Assembly (NCBI GenBank): GCA_027482985.1
Contig: JAIXVO010000028.1
Span: forward strand, 1 to 14,750
DNA: 14,750 bases
Direction of reading: 5' to 3'
DNA from: Cyanobacteriota bacterium
GTDB lineage: Bacteria; Cyanobacteriota; Cyanobacteriia; Leptolyngbyales; Leptolyngbyaceae
The position numbers and the translations under genes were made by a program. Below are positions 1 through 8,100 of this stretch, one piece after another. Every line of letters begins with the position of its first letter. Position 1 is the stretch's first letter. The notes under the pieces are model-generated. The model did not search any database and was not told the DNA's origin. It saw nothing but the letters and a program-made list of their open reading frames with translations.

Positions 1-297
1 AATCACTTCCTCCACCGCTTCCCACGGCACGGGCGGTACCTCTGCCTGCAACGCCGTCAACTCGTTAATATACTCCGGCGGCAACAAGTCAGGCCGCGTA
101 CTCAGGAGTTGTCCTAACTTGACATACACTGGCCCCAACTCGATCAGGATGTTACGTAGAACCGCTGGGGGCGGCAGTTGGGGTTCTTCCGATCGCGTCC
201 CGGTGAGCAATCGCCGCATGTAGCCCCAACCATTCCGGAGCACAACTTCGGCAATCTCTCGCTGACGGGAACTGGCCTGGGCAATCCGCGAAAACAT
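1..297 (-). CDS. AarF/ABC1/UbiB-family kinase-like protein, N-terminal fragment (cut by window edge)
   Basis: Translating the minus strand from the ATG at 297 gives 99 residues that run off the window start without a stop. The visible part begins [19 protein letters not shown]. It then has the hallmark N-terminal ABC1 block, [20 protein letters not shown] followed by [13 protein letters not shown], which holds the KxGQ motif typical of the ABC1/UbiB (ADCK) atypical kinase family. Family members in cyanobacteria are several hundred residues long and are linked to quinone or prenyl-lipid metabolism. The exact role of this paralogue cannot be told, because cyanobacteria carry several. No in-frame start was found just upstream of 297, which supports this start. 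The ATP-binding and catalytic parts lie outside the window. The gene is downstream of the DUF3593-like gene on the same strand, across 226 bp of repeat-bearing DNA, so co-transcription is uncertain. Confidence 0.85.
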   Translation of the reverse strand, partial: MFSRIAQASSRQREIAEVVLRNGWGYMRRLLTGTRSEEPQLPPPAVLRNILIELGPVYVKLGQLLSTRPDLLPPEYINELTALQAEVPPVPWEAVEEVI

Positions 298-351
298 AAC
301 AACCGGGGATGAAGTGGAATCAGACCCCTAAACACTAGCAAGAATTGGCGG

Positions 352-415
352 AAATGGAGCGGGAGGGAGGGAGAGGAATGGGAAAGGAGAGGAGGGGAGA
401 GCAGGAAGGGGGATG
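352..415. repeat. Purine-rich (G/A) tract
   Basis: The plus strand is almost entirely G and A over about 64 bases and runs directly into the GTAGAGAC end of an inverted-repeat unit at 416. A matching tract, pyrimidine-rich on the plus strand, lies beside the repeat array at 8912-8973, in the mirrored arrangement. No coding role is seen. Together with the two repeat units it fills the 226-bp gap between the ABC1 fragment and the DUF3593-like gene. Confidence 0.6.
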
Positions 416-450
416 GTAGAGACGGTGCCGCTGGCACGTCTCCCTGGCGG
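416..450 (+). repeat. Dispersed inverted-repeat unit, copy A
   Basis: The unit begins GTAGAGACGGTGCC and continues GCT then GGCACGTCTC. The arms GAGACGGTGCC and GGCACGTCTC pair with a three-base loop. The first arm has one extra G (11 bases against 10), so the stem carries a single-base bulge. The same layout recurs in copies B and C and, in the opposite orientation, in the array at 8724-8906. It sits downstream of the DUF3593-like gene and could fold in its 3' transcript, but no T-run makes it a classical terminator. Confidence 0.75.
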
Positions 451-471
451 AATTGAATGGGAAAAGGCAGG

Positions 472-508
472 GTAGAGAGGGTGCCGTGGGCACGTCTCCC
501 CGGAGGCG
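472..508 (+). repeat. Dispersed inverted-repeat unit, copy B
   Basis: This is a second unit in the same orientation, 56 bp after copy A. It reads GTAGAGAGGGTGCC, then GTG, then GGCACGTCTCCCCGG. It keeps the longer first arm and the trailing CCCCGG seen in the array at 8724-8906. It ends just before the stop codon of the minus-strand DUF3593-like gene. Confidence 0.72.
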
Positions 509-523
509 AGGTAGGCGCAGAAT

Positions 524-835
524 TTATTCCTTTGGAGTGGGAGATGGAGTGGCGCGGTGGGCGACGATCGCCTGCCGGAATCCCAACACCACAAGAATAT
601 TCGACAGGGTGAGGAAGGATTCGGCACTGCCATGCAGCCAGTCCACATTGGCAAGTTGTTCACCGTAATGAACCTGCGCATAGATGCCTGCGGGAATGGT
701 GACGGCGACAAAGACCAGCGTCATGTAAAAGCCGATCAGGGCAAGTCGGGGTGCCTGCTGCGATCGCGTCAGGAACCAGAGAAAACCCAGGTAGGGAAAC
801 AGGGACAGAGCGAAAAGCGTTTCTTTAGAAATCAT
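524..835 (-). CDS. DUF3593-like small membrane protein
   Basis: This is a 103-residue protein starting MISKETLFALSLFPYLGFL. It has three likely transmembrane segments at about residues 7-23, 30-51 and 73-88. Between the second and third is a polar stretch with VHYGEQLANVDWLHGSAES, and the tail is short and Thr/Pro/Ser-rich. From memory, the LFALSLFPYLGFLWFLTRS and WLHGSAESFLTLSN blocks match the DUF3593 family, conserved across cyanobacteria and in plant plastids. Its biochemical function is unknown. Related cyanobacterial genomes often carry a DUF2499 gene beside it, but none is seen here. Its neighbours are the GT2 fusion gene upstream (80-bp gap with repeat copy C) and repeats A and B downstream. 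The family call rests on recall rather than a search. Confidence 0.82.
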   Translation of the reverse strand: MISKETLFALSLFPYLGFLWFLTRSQQAPRLALIGFYMTLVFVAVTIPAGIYAQVHYGEQLANVDWLHGSAESFLTLSNILVVLGFRQAIVAHRATPSPTPKE

Positions 836-855
836 GAGGGCGGGGCAAGAGGTGT

Positions 856-890
856 GTAGAGACGATGCCGCTGGCTCGTCTCTCTAGGGT
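856..890 (+). repeat. Dispersed inverted-repeat unit, copy C
   Basis: The unit reads GTAGAGACGATGCC, then GCT, then GGCTCGTCTC. It lies in the gap between the stop of the GT2 fusion gene and the start of the DUF3593-like gene. Compared with copy A, both arms have changed (GGTGCC to GATGCC, GGCAC to GGCTC), yet they still pair and keep the 11-against-10 base asymmetry. That suggests the fold is maintained. Confidence 0.7.
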
Positions 891-915
891 ATGAGACGGG
901 GAACGGGAAAAAATG

Positions 916-2778
916 CTATTCGGCGGTTTTTTCGAGGAGAACCTGGTAGCCCTGGTGGATCAGGCGGACTTTGGCTTTGAAGATGGTCATGAAGGCATCG
1001 ACAGCGACTTTGGGCGGGGCTTCGGTGATCCCTTCTGGGAACTGGAAGCCGTAGTCATCAAAGATAATCGTGCCTCCCACTTTGACTAAGCGCCAGGTGA
1101 GGAGAGTATCTTCCAGCACATCGGCGGCGACATGGGACGCATCGATATAAGCCAAGTGGTGGGCGTTGGGAATGAGCGATCGCAGCACCGATTGCGAACT
1201 CCCCACCATTTTACGGACTTTTTCCCCCGCGCCCGTTTTGGCGACATTGGCATCAAACCGTTGCTCGATCGTGCGAACGACTTCTTGATTGATTAACACC
1301 TCATGCTCCACGCTGCCTTCAAAGGTATCAACACAGGTGATGCGGGCGGTAGGGTGGGTCAGCAAATTGTCGAGCAGCCAACACGTGGAGCGCCCTTCCC
1401 AACTGCCAATTTCGAGGACGCGGAGGTCGGGCATGTTGACATATTGCGTCAGAAATTGTTGCCACACGGGGATGTTAATGCTGAACCAATCTTGCGTGAA
1501 TTCATAACCGCGATCGGCAACGTGGGCGTAATATTTGAGCCGGGGGAATTCCGCGATCGCGTCCTGCAAATTGGGATCAAGTTGGAGCGTTTTTTGCAGA
1601 TAGGTTAACGCCTGATCAAAGCGTTTTTGATCGCGCAAGGTGAGCGCCGCATTCAAGTTAACTTTTGCCAGGTCAGACGGGGGAAAAGTGGGATTGAGCG
1701 CCAGGGATTTTTCATAATAATCGGTGGCCTGGGCGAGATTACCCTGCGATCGAATGGCTGACCCGGCATTGTTATAAGCCGCTGCCAATAAGGTGCGAGT
1801 ATTGCTATTGCTGGGGTCTTGAGTCAAGCCATATTCCAGCAGCGGAATTGCCCCCAGAAAATCATTCTGATTCATATAATCATTCCCTAACTGCTGCCAA
1901 TTCAGGAGAGCGAGAAATTCGGGAGTTTTGTCTACCGTTTTCAACTTTTCAAATAAATAAAGCCCGTGACTTTGTTCAATTTTTTGGCGCAACAGATGGA
2001 GGTCGCGGGTGGCAGGTGTCATTTCCTCCTGATATTGGTCAGGCGGGGTTTGGAATTTTTGGAGCTGGCGATCGAAGTTATTGCCAGGGTAGCGAATGTA
2101 CTCGACCGTATCTAAATTGACTTTGAGAATCTTGAAGAATTTCGCCAGCCATTGCTGATAGGAAATATCCTCGCACCCTGTTTCGTTGTAGGGGACTTTT
2201 TCTTCGGGAAACCCTTCAATAAACTCATGACATTCCCGCCGCACACAAAGATTTTGGGGAATCGAATTTTCGATCGCATTCTTCCAAAACGGCTGAATCG
2301 GATCAGCCATATACACCCCTGTCCGCACCACGCCAATCCGCTGGTTGGGCAGTTGAATCGGTTGATCGCCCTGCTCTCGCTTGAGCATAAAGGAGGTTTC
2401 CGCCTGCCCACTCGGATCATGGTTGAGCATCCGATAACAGAGATAGAGATGTTCTTTGTAGTACAAATCATCCCCATCACAAAAGTAGAGTAAGTCGCCT
2501 ACTGCGGCATTTGCGCCCATATTGCGAGCCGTACCCGCAGACGTTTGTTTGAAGTGATGCACAACGCGACAGTGGGGATGGGTGGCGCAAAAGGCTTCGA
2601 TGATTGCTGGACTGCGATCGCTCGACCCTTCATTCACCACGACTATTTCGATCGTCACGGGATCGCCCTGATGCTGTTCTTGAAAGTATTGGATACTCGC
2701 TGCCACGCTTTCTAACGTCCGCAGAATCGCGTGTTCCTTATTCATCACGGGCACAATCACCGACAGCGACTTAATCAT
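916..2778 (-). CDS. GT2 glycosyltransferase - TPR - class I methyltransferase fusion
   Basis: This is a 620-residue protein with three parts. Residues 1 to about 240 are a GT2 (GT-A fold) glycosyltransferase: LSVIVPVMN at the start, the nucleotide-sugar region VVVNEGSSDRS at 46-56, and an acidic metal-binding DGDD at 101-104. Residues about 290-405 hold roughly three TPR-like helical repeats, including GNLAQATDYYEKSLALNP and RFDQALTYLQKTLQLDP. Residues about 425-620 are a class I SAM-dependent methyltransferase of the Methyltransf_24 type: VLEIGSWEGRST at 454-465, YIDASH at 544-549 and IIFDDYG at 571-577. There is no signal peptide or membrane helix, so it probably acts in the cytosol on a lipid- or nucleotide-linked glycan. 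It starts 16 bp after moeA on the same strand, so co-transcription is likely though the functions look unrelated. The sugar donor and methyl acceptor cannot be read from the sequence. The layout parallels the gene at 5180-8701. Confidence 0.87.
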   Translation of the reverse strand: MIKSLSVIVPVMNKEHAILRTLESVAASIQYFQEQHQGDPVTIEIVVVNEGSSDRSPAIIEAFCATHPHCRVVHHFKQTSAGTARNMGANAAVGDLLYFCDGDDLYYKEHLYLCYRMLNHDPSGQAETSFMLKREQGDQPIQLPNQRIGVVRTGVYMADPIQPFWKNAIENSIPQNLCVRRECHEFIEGFPEEKVPYNETGCEDISYQQWLAKFFKILKVNLDTVEYIRYPGNNFDRQLQKFQTPPDQYQEEMTPATRDLHLLRQKIEQSHGLYLFEKLKTVDKTPEFLALLNWQQLGNDYMNQNDFLGAIPLLEYGLTQDPSNSNTRTLLAAAYNNAGSAIRSQGNLAQATDYYEKSLALNPTFPPSDLAKVNLNAALTLRDQKRFDQALTYLQKTLQLDPNLQDAIAEFPRLKYYAHVADRGYEFTQDWFSINIPVWQQFLTQYVNMPDLRVLEIGSWEGRSTCWLLDNLLTHPTARITCVDTFEGSVEHEVLINQEVVRTIEQRFDANVAKTGAGEKVRKMVGSSQSVLRSLIPNAHHLAYIDASHVAADVLEDTLLTWRLVKVGGTIIFDDYGFQFPEGITEAPPKVAVDAFMTIFKAKVRLIHQGYQVLLEKTAE

Positions 2779-2794
2779 GGTCGTTCTTCATCCC

Positions 2795-4048
2795 TCACTG
2801 CATGAGCAACACCCGCACGATTTCCCCCGGAGCGATCGCAGCGTCTCCCAAAGGTACAACCGCCAGGCCATTCGTGCCAGCCAAATTAATTAAATTTCCA
2901 GAAGTTTGACTCCCCCCGGCAGGCGCGAAGGTATAGTACCCCTCCACCAGCTTTAAATGTCCCCAAATATAAGATTCTCGCTGGCGATCCGGGGTGAGGG
3001 ACTGTTGGGCGATCGCGTTCACATAAGTGGGTTGCCACGGGGACGGCAAGCCTGACAATTTGCGCAACGCAGGCACCACAAACCGCCAGAAAGTCACCAA
3101 CGCTGACACCGGATTACCGGGCAGACCAAAGTAAAGGGGGAAAAGATTTCGGAGACCTGGATCATCGGGATCTGGAAAACTGGCGACGGTCAACGGCTTC
3201 CCTGGCTTGACAGCGACCGATCGCACCTGAATGATCAGCCCTAACTCGGTCAGAATTTGCTCCACGTAATCATAGTCTCCAACGGAAACGCCCCCCGAGG
3301 AGATAATCACATCCACCAATGGCACCACCTGCGAGATCGCCGCCTTCAACACCTCCGGCTGATCTGTCACAATCCCCACTGACACGGGTTCACAACCCAA
3401 CTGGGCAACAAGAGCCATCAAGGCGTAACGGTTAGAATCGACAATTTGCCCCGGTTGCAACGGCTGGTCAATCGGCACCAGTTCATCCCCCGTCGAGAGA
3501 ATCGCCACACGGGGACGACGAAACACAGAAACTTCAGAACATTGCGCGGCGGCGAGAATCGCGATCGCAGCGGCTTCCAGACGACAACCAGTGGGTAGGA
3601 GGTGATCGCCCACTCGCGCATAACTGCCTTGTTGCCGCACAAACGCTTGCGGCTTGGGCGTTGTGAGGACTGTGACGCGATCGCCCTCCCGCTGTGTCTG
3701 TTCCTGCATCACCACCGTATCCGCGCCCGCTGGCATCACCGCTCCCGTGAAAATGCGCGCGGCCTGCCCCGGCGCGATCGCCTGTTGGGATGCCACCCCC
3801 GCCGGAATTTCGGTGACAACAGTGAGGGTAACGGGCTGATCCGCCGTCGCCGTCTGGACATCCTCAGACCGCACGGCATACCCATCCATCGCGGAGTTAT
3901 CCCAGTGGGGAAAGTCTACCGGACTGGCGATCGAGCTGGCTAAAATCCGCCCCCTGGCCTCCAGCAAGTCCACAATTTCAACATCCCCTCTCGTCAAGGG
4001 ATCGACCAAAGACAAAATCAACGCTTCAGCTTCTTGCACAGACAACAT
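2795..4048 (-). CDS. moeA: Molybdopterin molybdenumtransferase MoeA
   Basis: MoeA inserts molybdate into adenylated molybdopterin in the last step of molybdenum cofactor synthesis, in the cytosol. The 417-residue product carries the family blocks in order: DNSAMDGYA at 50-58, FTGAVMPAGADTVVMQE at 100-116, STGDEL at 185-190 in the MoCF/MogA-like domain, SGGVSVGDYDY at 251-261, and VAVKPGKPLTVA near 278-289 followed by FGLPGNPVSALVTF. The length agrees with E. coli MoeA (about 411 residues). The frame is open to an ATG at 4093, but 4048 is preferred: family similarity begins at MLSVQEAEALI, and GGAAGG lies just upstream, whereas 4093 has no ribosome binding site. No other molybdenum cofactor gene is in the window. 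Likely substrates of the pathway, such as nitrate reductase, would be elsewhere. Confidence 0.95.
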   Translation of the reverse strand: MLSVQEAEALILSLVDPLTRGDVEIVDLLEARGRILASSIASPVDFPHWDNSAMDGYAVRSEDVQTATADQPVTLTVVTEIPAGVASQQAIAPGQAARIFTGAVMPAGADTVVMQEQTQREGDRVTVLTTPKPQAFVRQQGSYARVGDHLLPTGCRLEAAAIAILAAAQCSEVSVFRRPRVAILSTGDELVPIDQPLQPGQIVDSNRYALMALVAQLGCEPVSVGIVTDQPEVLKAAISQVVPLVDVIISSGGVSVGDYDYVEQILTELGLIIQVRSVAVKPGKPLTVASFPDPDDPGLRNLFPLYFGLPGNPVSALVTFWRFVVPALRKLSGLPSPWQPTYVNAIAQQSLTPDRQRESYIWGHLKLVEGYYTFAPAGGSQTSGNLINLAGTNGLAVVPLGDAAIAPGEIVRVLLMQ

Positions 4049-4117
4049 GAGCCTTCCAGGGGTAAAGGTGGCGGGTGCAGAATGCCCTTTCATAGAATAG
4101 TTGAAGTCTGGAACCGG
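4049..4117. promoter_or_regulatory. Divergent intergenic region between moeA and a membrane-protein gene
   Basis: These 69 bp separate the preferred starts of two divergent genes and must hold their 5' signals. On the plus strand TAGAAT at 4093-4098 matches the -10 consensus in five of six positions and lies 19 bases before the membrane-protein ATG. On the minus strand the same patch offers TATTCT, a weaker -10, about 45 bases before the moeA ATG. No convincing -35 hexamers or operator dyads were found. This is inference from short matches. Confidence 0.3.
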
Positions 4118-4630
4118 ATGAATTTGGAGCGAGAGCGATCAGTGCAAAAGTTTTCTCCCATCCTGATTGCATTGCTAGGGGCGATCGCGATCGCTGGGTT
4201 ACACATCCTCGCTTTTCCCAACTTCATTCTCGATGGCTTGGGCATCGAACCCACGGGGCAATCGCTGCGGCAAGCGCTCCAAATTCAAACCATCGATCGC
4301 CTGGGAGTGACCCACTACCAATACGGGGTCGCGGTGCTGCTGGCCTTTGCGACCTTTGGCGTTATTTACTTCTGGCAAACCCTCCACGCCCCTGGCAGTT
4401 GGCTGATCATTGGCAGTTGTGCAGTGCCGCTCCTGAGTAATCTGCTGGTGTTGTTCTACTTCCCTGTGTTCTTGCCGCTGCTCACGGCGATCGGGCTGCT
4501 GATCTGGCTCCTCATCATTGGCTCCAAAGATCCGCTCTTTGTCCCCGGCTGCTATAGTCTGGGAGTCAATGTCACTGCGGCTATCCTGCTGTACCGCTAC
4601 TGCGATGACCTGTGGCAGTTGATGACGTAA
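4118..4630 (+). CDS. Small multi-pass membrane protein, unknown function
   Basis: From the ATG at 4118 this is a 170-residue hydrophobic protein with about five transmembrane segments: near 13-33, 72-90, 94-115, 118-136 and 142-158. A soluble loop after the first contains LDGLGIEPTGQSLRQALQ. I do not recognise the family. The frame extends upstream to ATGs at 4082 and 4034, but those starts add polar residues and 4034 would overlap the moeA coding region. The ATG at 4118, just before ERERSVQKFSP and the first helix, is preferred, and GGAA lies a few bases upstream of it. The deaminase gene follows after 18 bp on the same strand, so the two probably form an operon. Nothing in the sequence points to a transported substrate. 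Confidence 0.72.
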   Translation: MNLERERSVQKFSPILIALLGAIAIAGLHILAFPNFILDGLGIEPTGQSLRQALQIQTIDRLGVTHYQYGVAVLLAFATFGVIYFWQTLHAPGSWLIIGSCAVPLLSNLLVLFYFPVFLPLLTAIGLLIWLLIIGSKDPLFVPGCYSLGVNVTAAILLYRYCDDLWQLMT

Positions 4631-4648
4631 ACCCTTTCGCGATCGCTC

Positions 4649-5140
4649 ATGTCCACTGATTCCGCTCTTACCTCGGCGCAAATGATTCGGCATTTGCAGT
4701 CTGCCAACCAGATTGCCATCCGCACACGCGCTCAGGGACATCATCCCTTTGGGGCCATTCTCGTCGCCCCGGATCAGGAAACGGTGCTGTTAGAGCAGGG
4801 CAACCTGGATACCGTCAATCATGCTGAATCAGTGCTGGCGCGGACTGCGTTCAGCCAATTTGCCATCGATTATCTGTGGAATTGCACACTCTACACCACT
4901 GTTGAACCCTGCGTGATGTGTGCTGGCACGCAGTACTGGGCCAATATTGGCCGATTAGTCTACGGCGTATCCGAAACGCGCCTGCTAGCACTGACGGGCA
5001 ACCATGCCCAAAATCCCACCCTGAATTTGCCCTGTCGCACTGTATTTGAACATGGACAGAAACCCATTCAGGTTTGGGGACCGATCGCCGCCGTCGAAGC
5101 CGAGATTTTAGCGGTACATGAGGATTTTTGGCGACAGTAG
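4649..5140 (+). CDS. Nucleoside/base deaminase, CMP/dCMP deaminase fold
   Basis: This 163-residue cytosolic zinc hydrolase has the two signatures of the cytidine/deoxycytidylate deaminase superfamily: HAE at 58-60 (zinc ligand and catalytic glutamate) and PCVMC at 87-91 (two zinc-binding cysteines). The HPFGAILV block near 32-39 is the usual substrate-side strand. These enzymes hydrolytically deaminate cytosine, guanine, adenine or their nucleosides. The sequence after HAE (SVLARTAFSQ) differs from the usual TadA pattern, so a tRNA adenosine deaminase is less likely than a free base or nucleoside deaminase. Substrate is not assignable. There is no clear Shine-Dalgarno, which is common in cyanobacteria. 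It converges on the large glycosyltransferase gene, with only 39 bp between the two stops and no strong terminator hairpin seen there. Confidence 0.87.
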   Translation: MSTDSALTSAQMIRHLQSANQIAIRTRAQGHHPFGAILVAPDQETVLLEQGNLDTVNHAESVLARTAFSQFAIDYLWNCTLYTTVEPCVMCAGTQYWANIGRLVYGVSETRLLALTGNHAQNPTLNLPCRTVFEHGQKPIQVWGPIAAVEAEILAVHEDFWRQ

Positions 5141-5179
5141 CTCCTGCTCCTGAGCACTGGTTCCCGTGGATGAGACAGG

Positions 5180-8100
5180 TTAGTGCCGCAGGTGAACGAC
5201 CTGTAGATCTGGGTCAGCAGGATTTAGCTGAGCGATCGCGCTGGCAAATGGGGCAACAGCAGCTTGATCCTCATGAGCCAGACGCAGATGGCCTATGAGC
5301 AGCGGGGCCAGGGTTTGCCATTGGGAGGTAGTCAGCGCTGGCGTGAAGGCGATCGCGGGTTCATAATCATCAAAATCAAAAGTTTCCGTTTCAAACAGGT
5401 GCAGGCTAGCAGCAGCGAGGGCTAATTCCAACTCATCACTGTCCACGTCAGACACTAGCAGCAAAGACAGGCGATCGCGATCGGGGTGCGTGATCACAAA
5501 CCGCAACAGCGTTACCAGATCTGCCAGTAGCATGGCTTCGGGCTGATGCCAGTCGGGAAAAACGACCCAATGCAGCGAGTCCGGGTCCAGATTTGGAAGT
5601 TGCGGATCGAGGGCAGCGGAAGCATCCGTCATGGTTCTGTCATAGACGGCTGGATCAGTGCCTAACTCAATTAAGGCGGTTTCGGCGGCAACCAATCCCG
5701 GTAGCAGGTTGAGCAATACTTGCCACAGGCGTTTAGCGTTTGGCGATGGCTGCAAGGAAGCAGTTTGTGCCAGCAGCCAGAGCGATCGCCCGTAATTGCC
5801 ATTCGCATCTGCCGGGTCTGTCTTGCGACACCAAACGCCCGTGTAATCAAGCCACCGTAAGGGAAAAACGGCATTCACCTGCCGTTCAAACTCATGCACC
5901 GCTTGCCGACAGCCCTGCCAGTGCCCATAGTCGTCGATTTGAATAAAGCCATCGGCAACAACGCGATCATACAGGTGGGTGAAGATGTCCAGCGTCGATT
6001 CGTACCAGTCGCCATCGGCGTGGAGTAGTGCGATCGCGGCAACCTCAGAGCGTAGCGACGGCAGCGTTGCGGCAAACAGTCCTGGCATCGGGACGACGAT
6101 GTCCGATACACCTAAAATTTGGCAAATTTGTTCCAGGTAGTCGGCGATCGGCGCAACCAGGGTGCCCGCCCCATAGCCCGTTTCATTCGCCAGAATCCCG
6201 TCATGGCGATCGACTGGGGTAGGATCTGGCATCCCCGCAAACGTGTCACAAGCGCAGACTTGCCGGGGACGGAGACTATACCGCTGAATGACGGTCGCCA
6301 TCACTGCTGCTGCGCCCCCCCGATAGCTGCCACATTCCACCACATCACCGGGGATATCATCCAGGCAAATTTGTTTGGTCAGGCTGTAGAGCGAAAACAG
6401 TCGAGCCTGACTCAGCAGGGTGAACGGCTGCACAATTTCCCACAATGCCAAAAATTCGGCATCTTGCGCTGGCACTGTTAAGGTATGAGCGCTTTGCGCC
6501 AGGGCATGATGGCGGATGCTCTGAGCCAGATCCTGCGATCGCCAGAGCGTACTGAGATGCGCATGGGCGATCGCCGAAGCCGGATTCACGGTCAGCACCT
6601 TTTGAAACTGACGCTTTGCCGTTTCCCAATCCCCTTTGACATAAGCGGTTTGGGCTTGCTGTAAGGTGTCTGGCAACTGCTGGCGGGCGGCGAGAGCGGG
6701 TGCGATCGCGGGTAGCGGTGGCAACGTTAAGGTGGACAAGATTTGCAACCATTGCTCTAGCGGCTCCAGATGAATCGGGGCAGTGGCTGGCGGTTGCCCA
6801 CTGACCGTATATCCCTGCAAATGGTCAGGCAATGTCCAGTTCACGCCGGGATCAGGGTGATGCTCAATCGGCTGCACCTGCCCCCGCCACGCGATGCCCA
6901 TGATCTGCATCGTCTGATACACGAGCGTCTGCCAGCCTTGCTGCCGAAAGTAATCTAACCCTGCACTCACATCCGGCGAGGCTAAGTCATGAAACACAAT
7001 CAAGGCATCCGGGGCAGCATATTGGGCACAGGCGATCGCATCCGCCAGGGGTCCCCCCGCCTCATGATCACCATCAATAAAAATCAGTGACCACTGCCGT
7101 TGCGCCTGTTGCGCGAGTTGATGGACGGCATCGGGACTAGACCCTGGCACTAAATTGACGCGATCGCGCACCCCTGCTGCCGTCAGCGATGATTCCACAG
7201 TGGCTAAGATTTCTGGCCGAGCCAACAAGGGATCTACCACATCTAAATTCACCCCAGCTAGCGCTAAGTGACAGGCCGACCAGCCCACCCAGCAGCCAAT
7301 TTCTAGTGCTGGTTGCCCCGCCAAGGGCAGTGCCAGATTGTAGAGAATGTGAGCCTCATCGCGACTGAGAAACCCAATGATCGGCTGTCGCTGATCCACA
7401 TACCAGTTATGGGGAATTTCCCGCCGCAGGTAGGTCCAGGTCGAAGTCGCGGGATCGGCCACAACTTTGTGAGGAAAAGCTGCATCTGGACGAACGATCG
7501 CGAGTCCGGGTGAGACATAATCGCCAGCGGGTAAGAGCGATCGCTCAATCACGTTGAGGGTTTCTGCCACCATACGGGTTTCTTGAAATAACTGCATAGC
7601 CCGTTGCCGTTCCGCGAGTCCCATGTTGGATCGTAAAGGGGCATTCCCGATCAGTGCTTGCCACGCTTTCACTAACGCCTGCACCGTAGTTTGCGGATCA
7701 ACGGTAGGATCGGGGATCAGGTAGCCTGTCTCCCCTAACGCTTCCGGGATGCCACTCACCGCTGAAGCAATCACAGGCACGCCCTTCGCCATCGCCTCCA
7801 TGATGGCGAAGGGCAATCCTTCTGCTTCGGATGGCAGCACGAACAGATCAATAGCATCTAACCATTCGGCAATATCCCACCGCATACCCAGGAAATGAAT
7901 GCGATCGCCCAACTCGTGTGCCTGCACATTTTGCGCAAGCCAGGACTGGAGTTGACCCGCTCCCGCCCAAGCCAAATGGAGTCGGGCAAACTCAGGAGAC
8001 TGTCGTAGTTGCAGCATGGCCTCTAACTGATATTGATAGCCCTTAATGGGTTCTAGCCGCGCCGCCGTAAAGCCTAAAATTGCCTCCTCTGGAAGCTGTA

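Noticed and set aside
453..668. Plus-strand 71-residue open frame over repeat B and the DUF3593-like gene
   Set aside because: It starts in repeat DNA, is Arg-rich and low in complexity, and overlaps a gene with a recognisable family on the other strand.
2152..2493. Plus-strand 113-residue open frame antisense to the GT2 fusion
   Set aside because: It lies wholly within a confidently assigned gene and its protein has no recognisable family features. The same holds for the other open frames within genes.
4034..4117. Upstream starts (4034 and 4082) for the small membrane protein
   Set aside because: The 4034 start overlaps the moeA coding region, and both add polar residues with no family-like features before the first helix.
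4170..4200. Clustered GCGATCGC (HIP1) octamers as a local regulatory site
   Set aside because: HIP1 is spread over the whole window in genes and gaps alike, as expected of many cyanobacterial genomes. It marks lineage, not a local element.
4649..5140. tRNA adenosine deaminase (tadA)
   Set aside because: The superfamily motifs are present, but the residues after HAE (SVLARTAFSQ) and the C-terminal part do not look like TadA, so only a general deaminase is called.
5141..5179. Bidirectional terminator between the two converging stops
   Set aside because: Only a 5-bp stem with a two-base loop (TGCTC with GAGCA) is present and no T-run on either strand.
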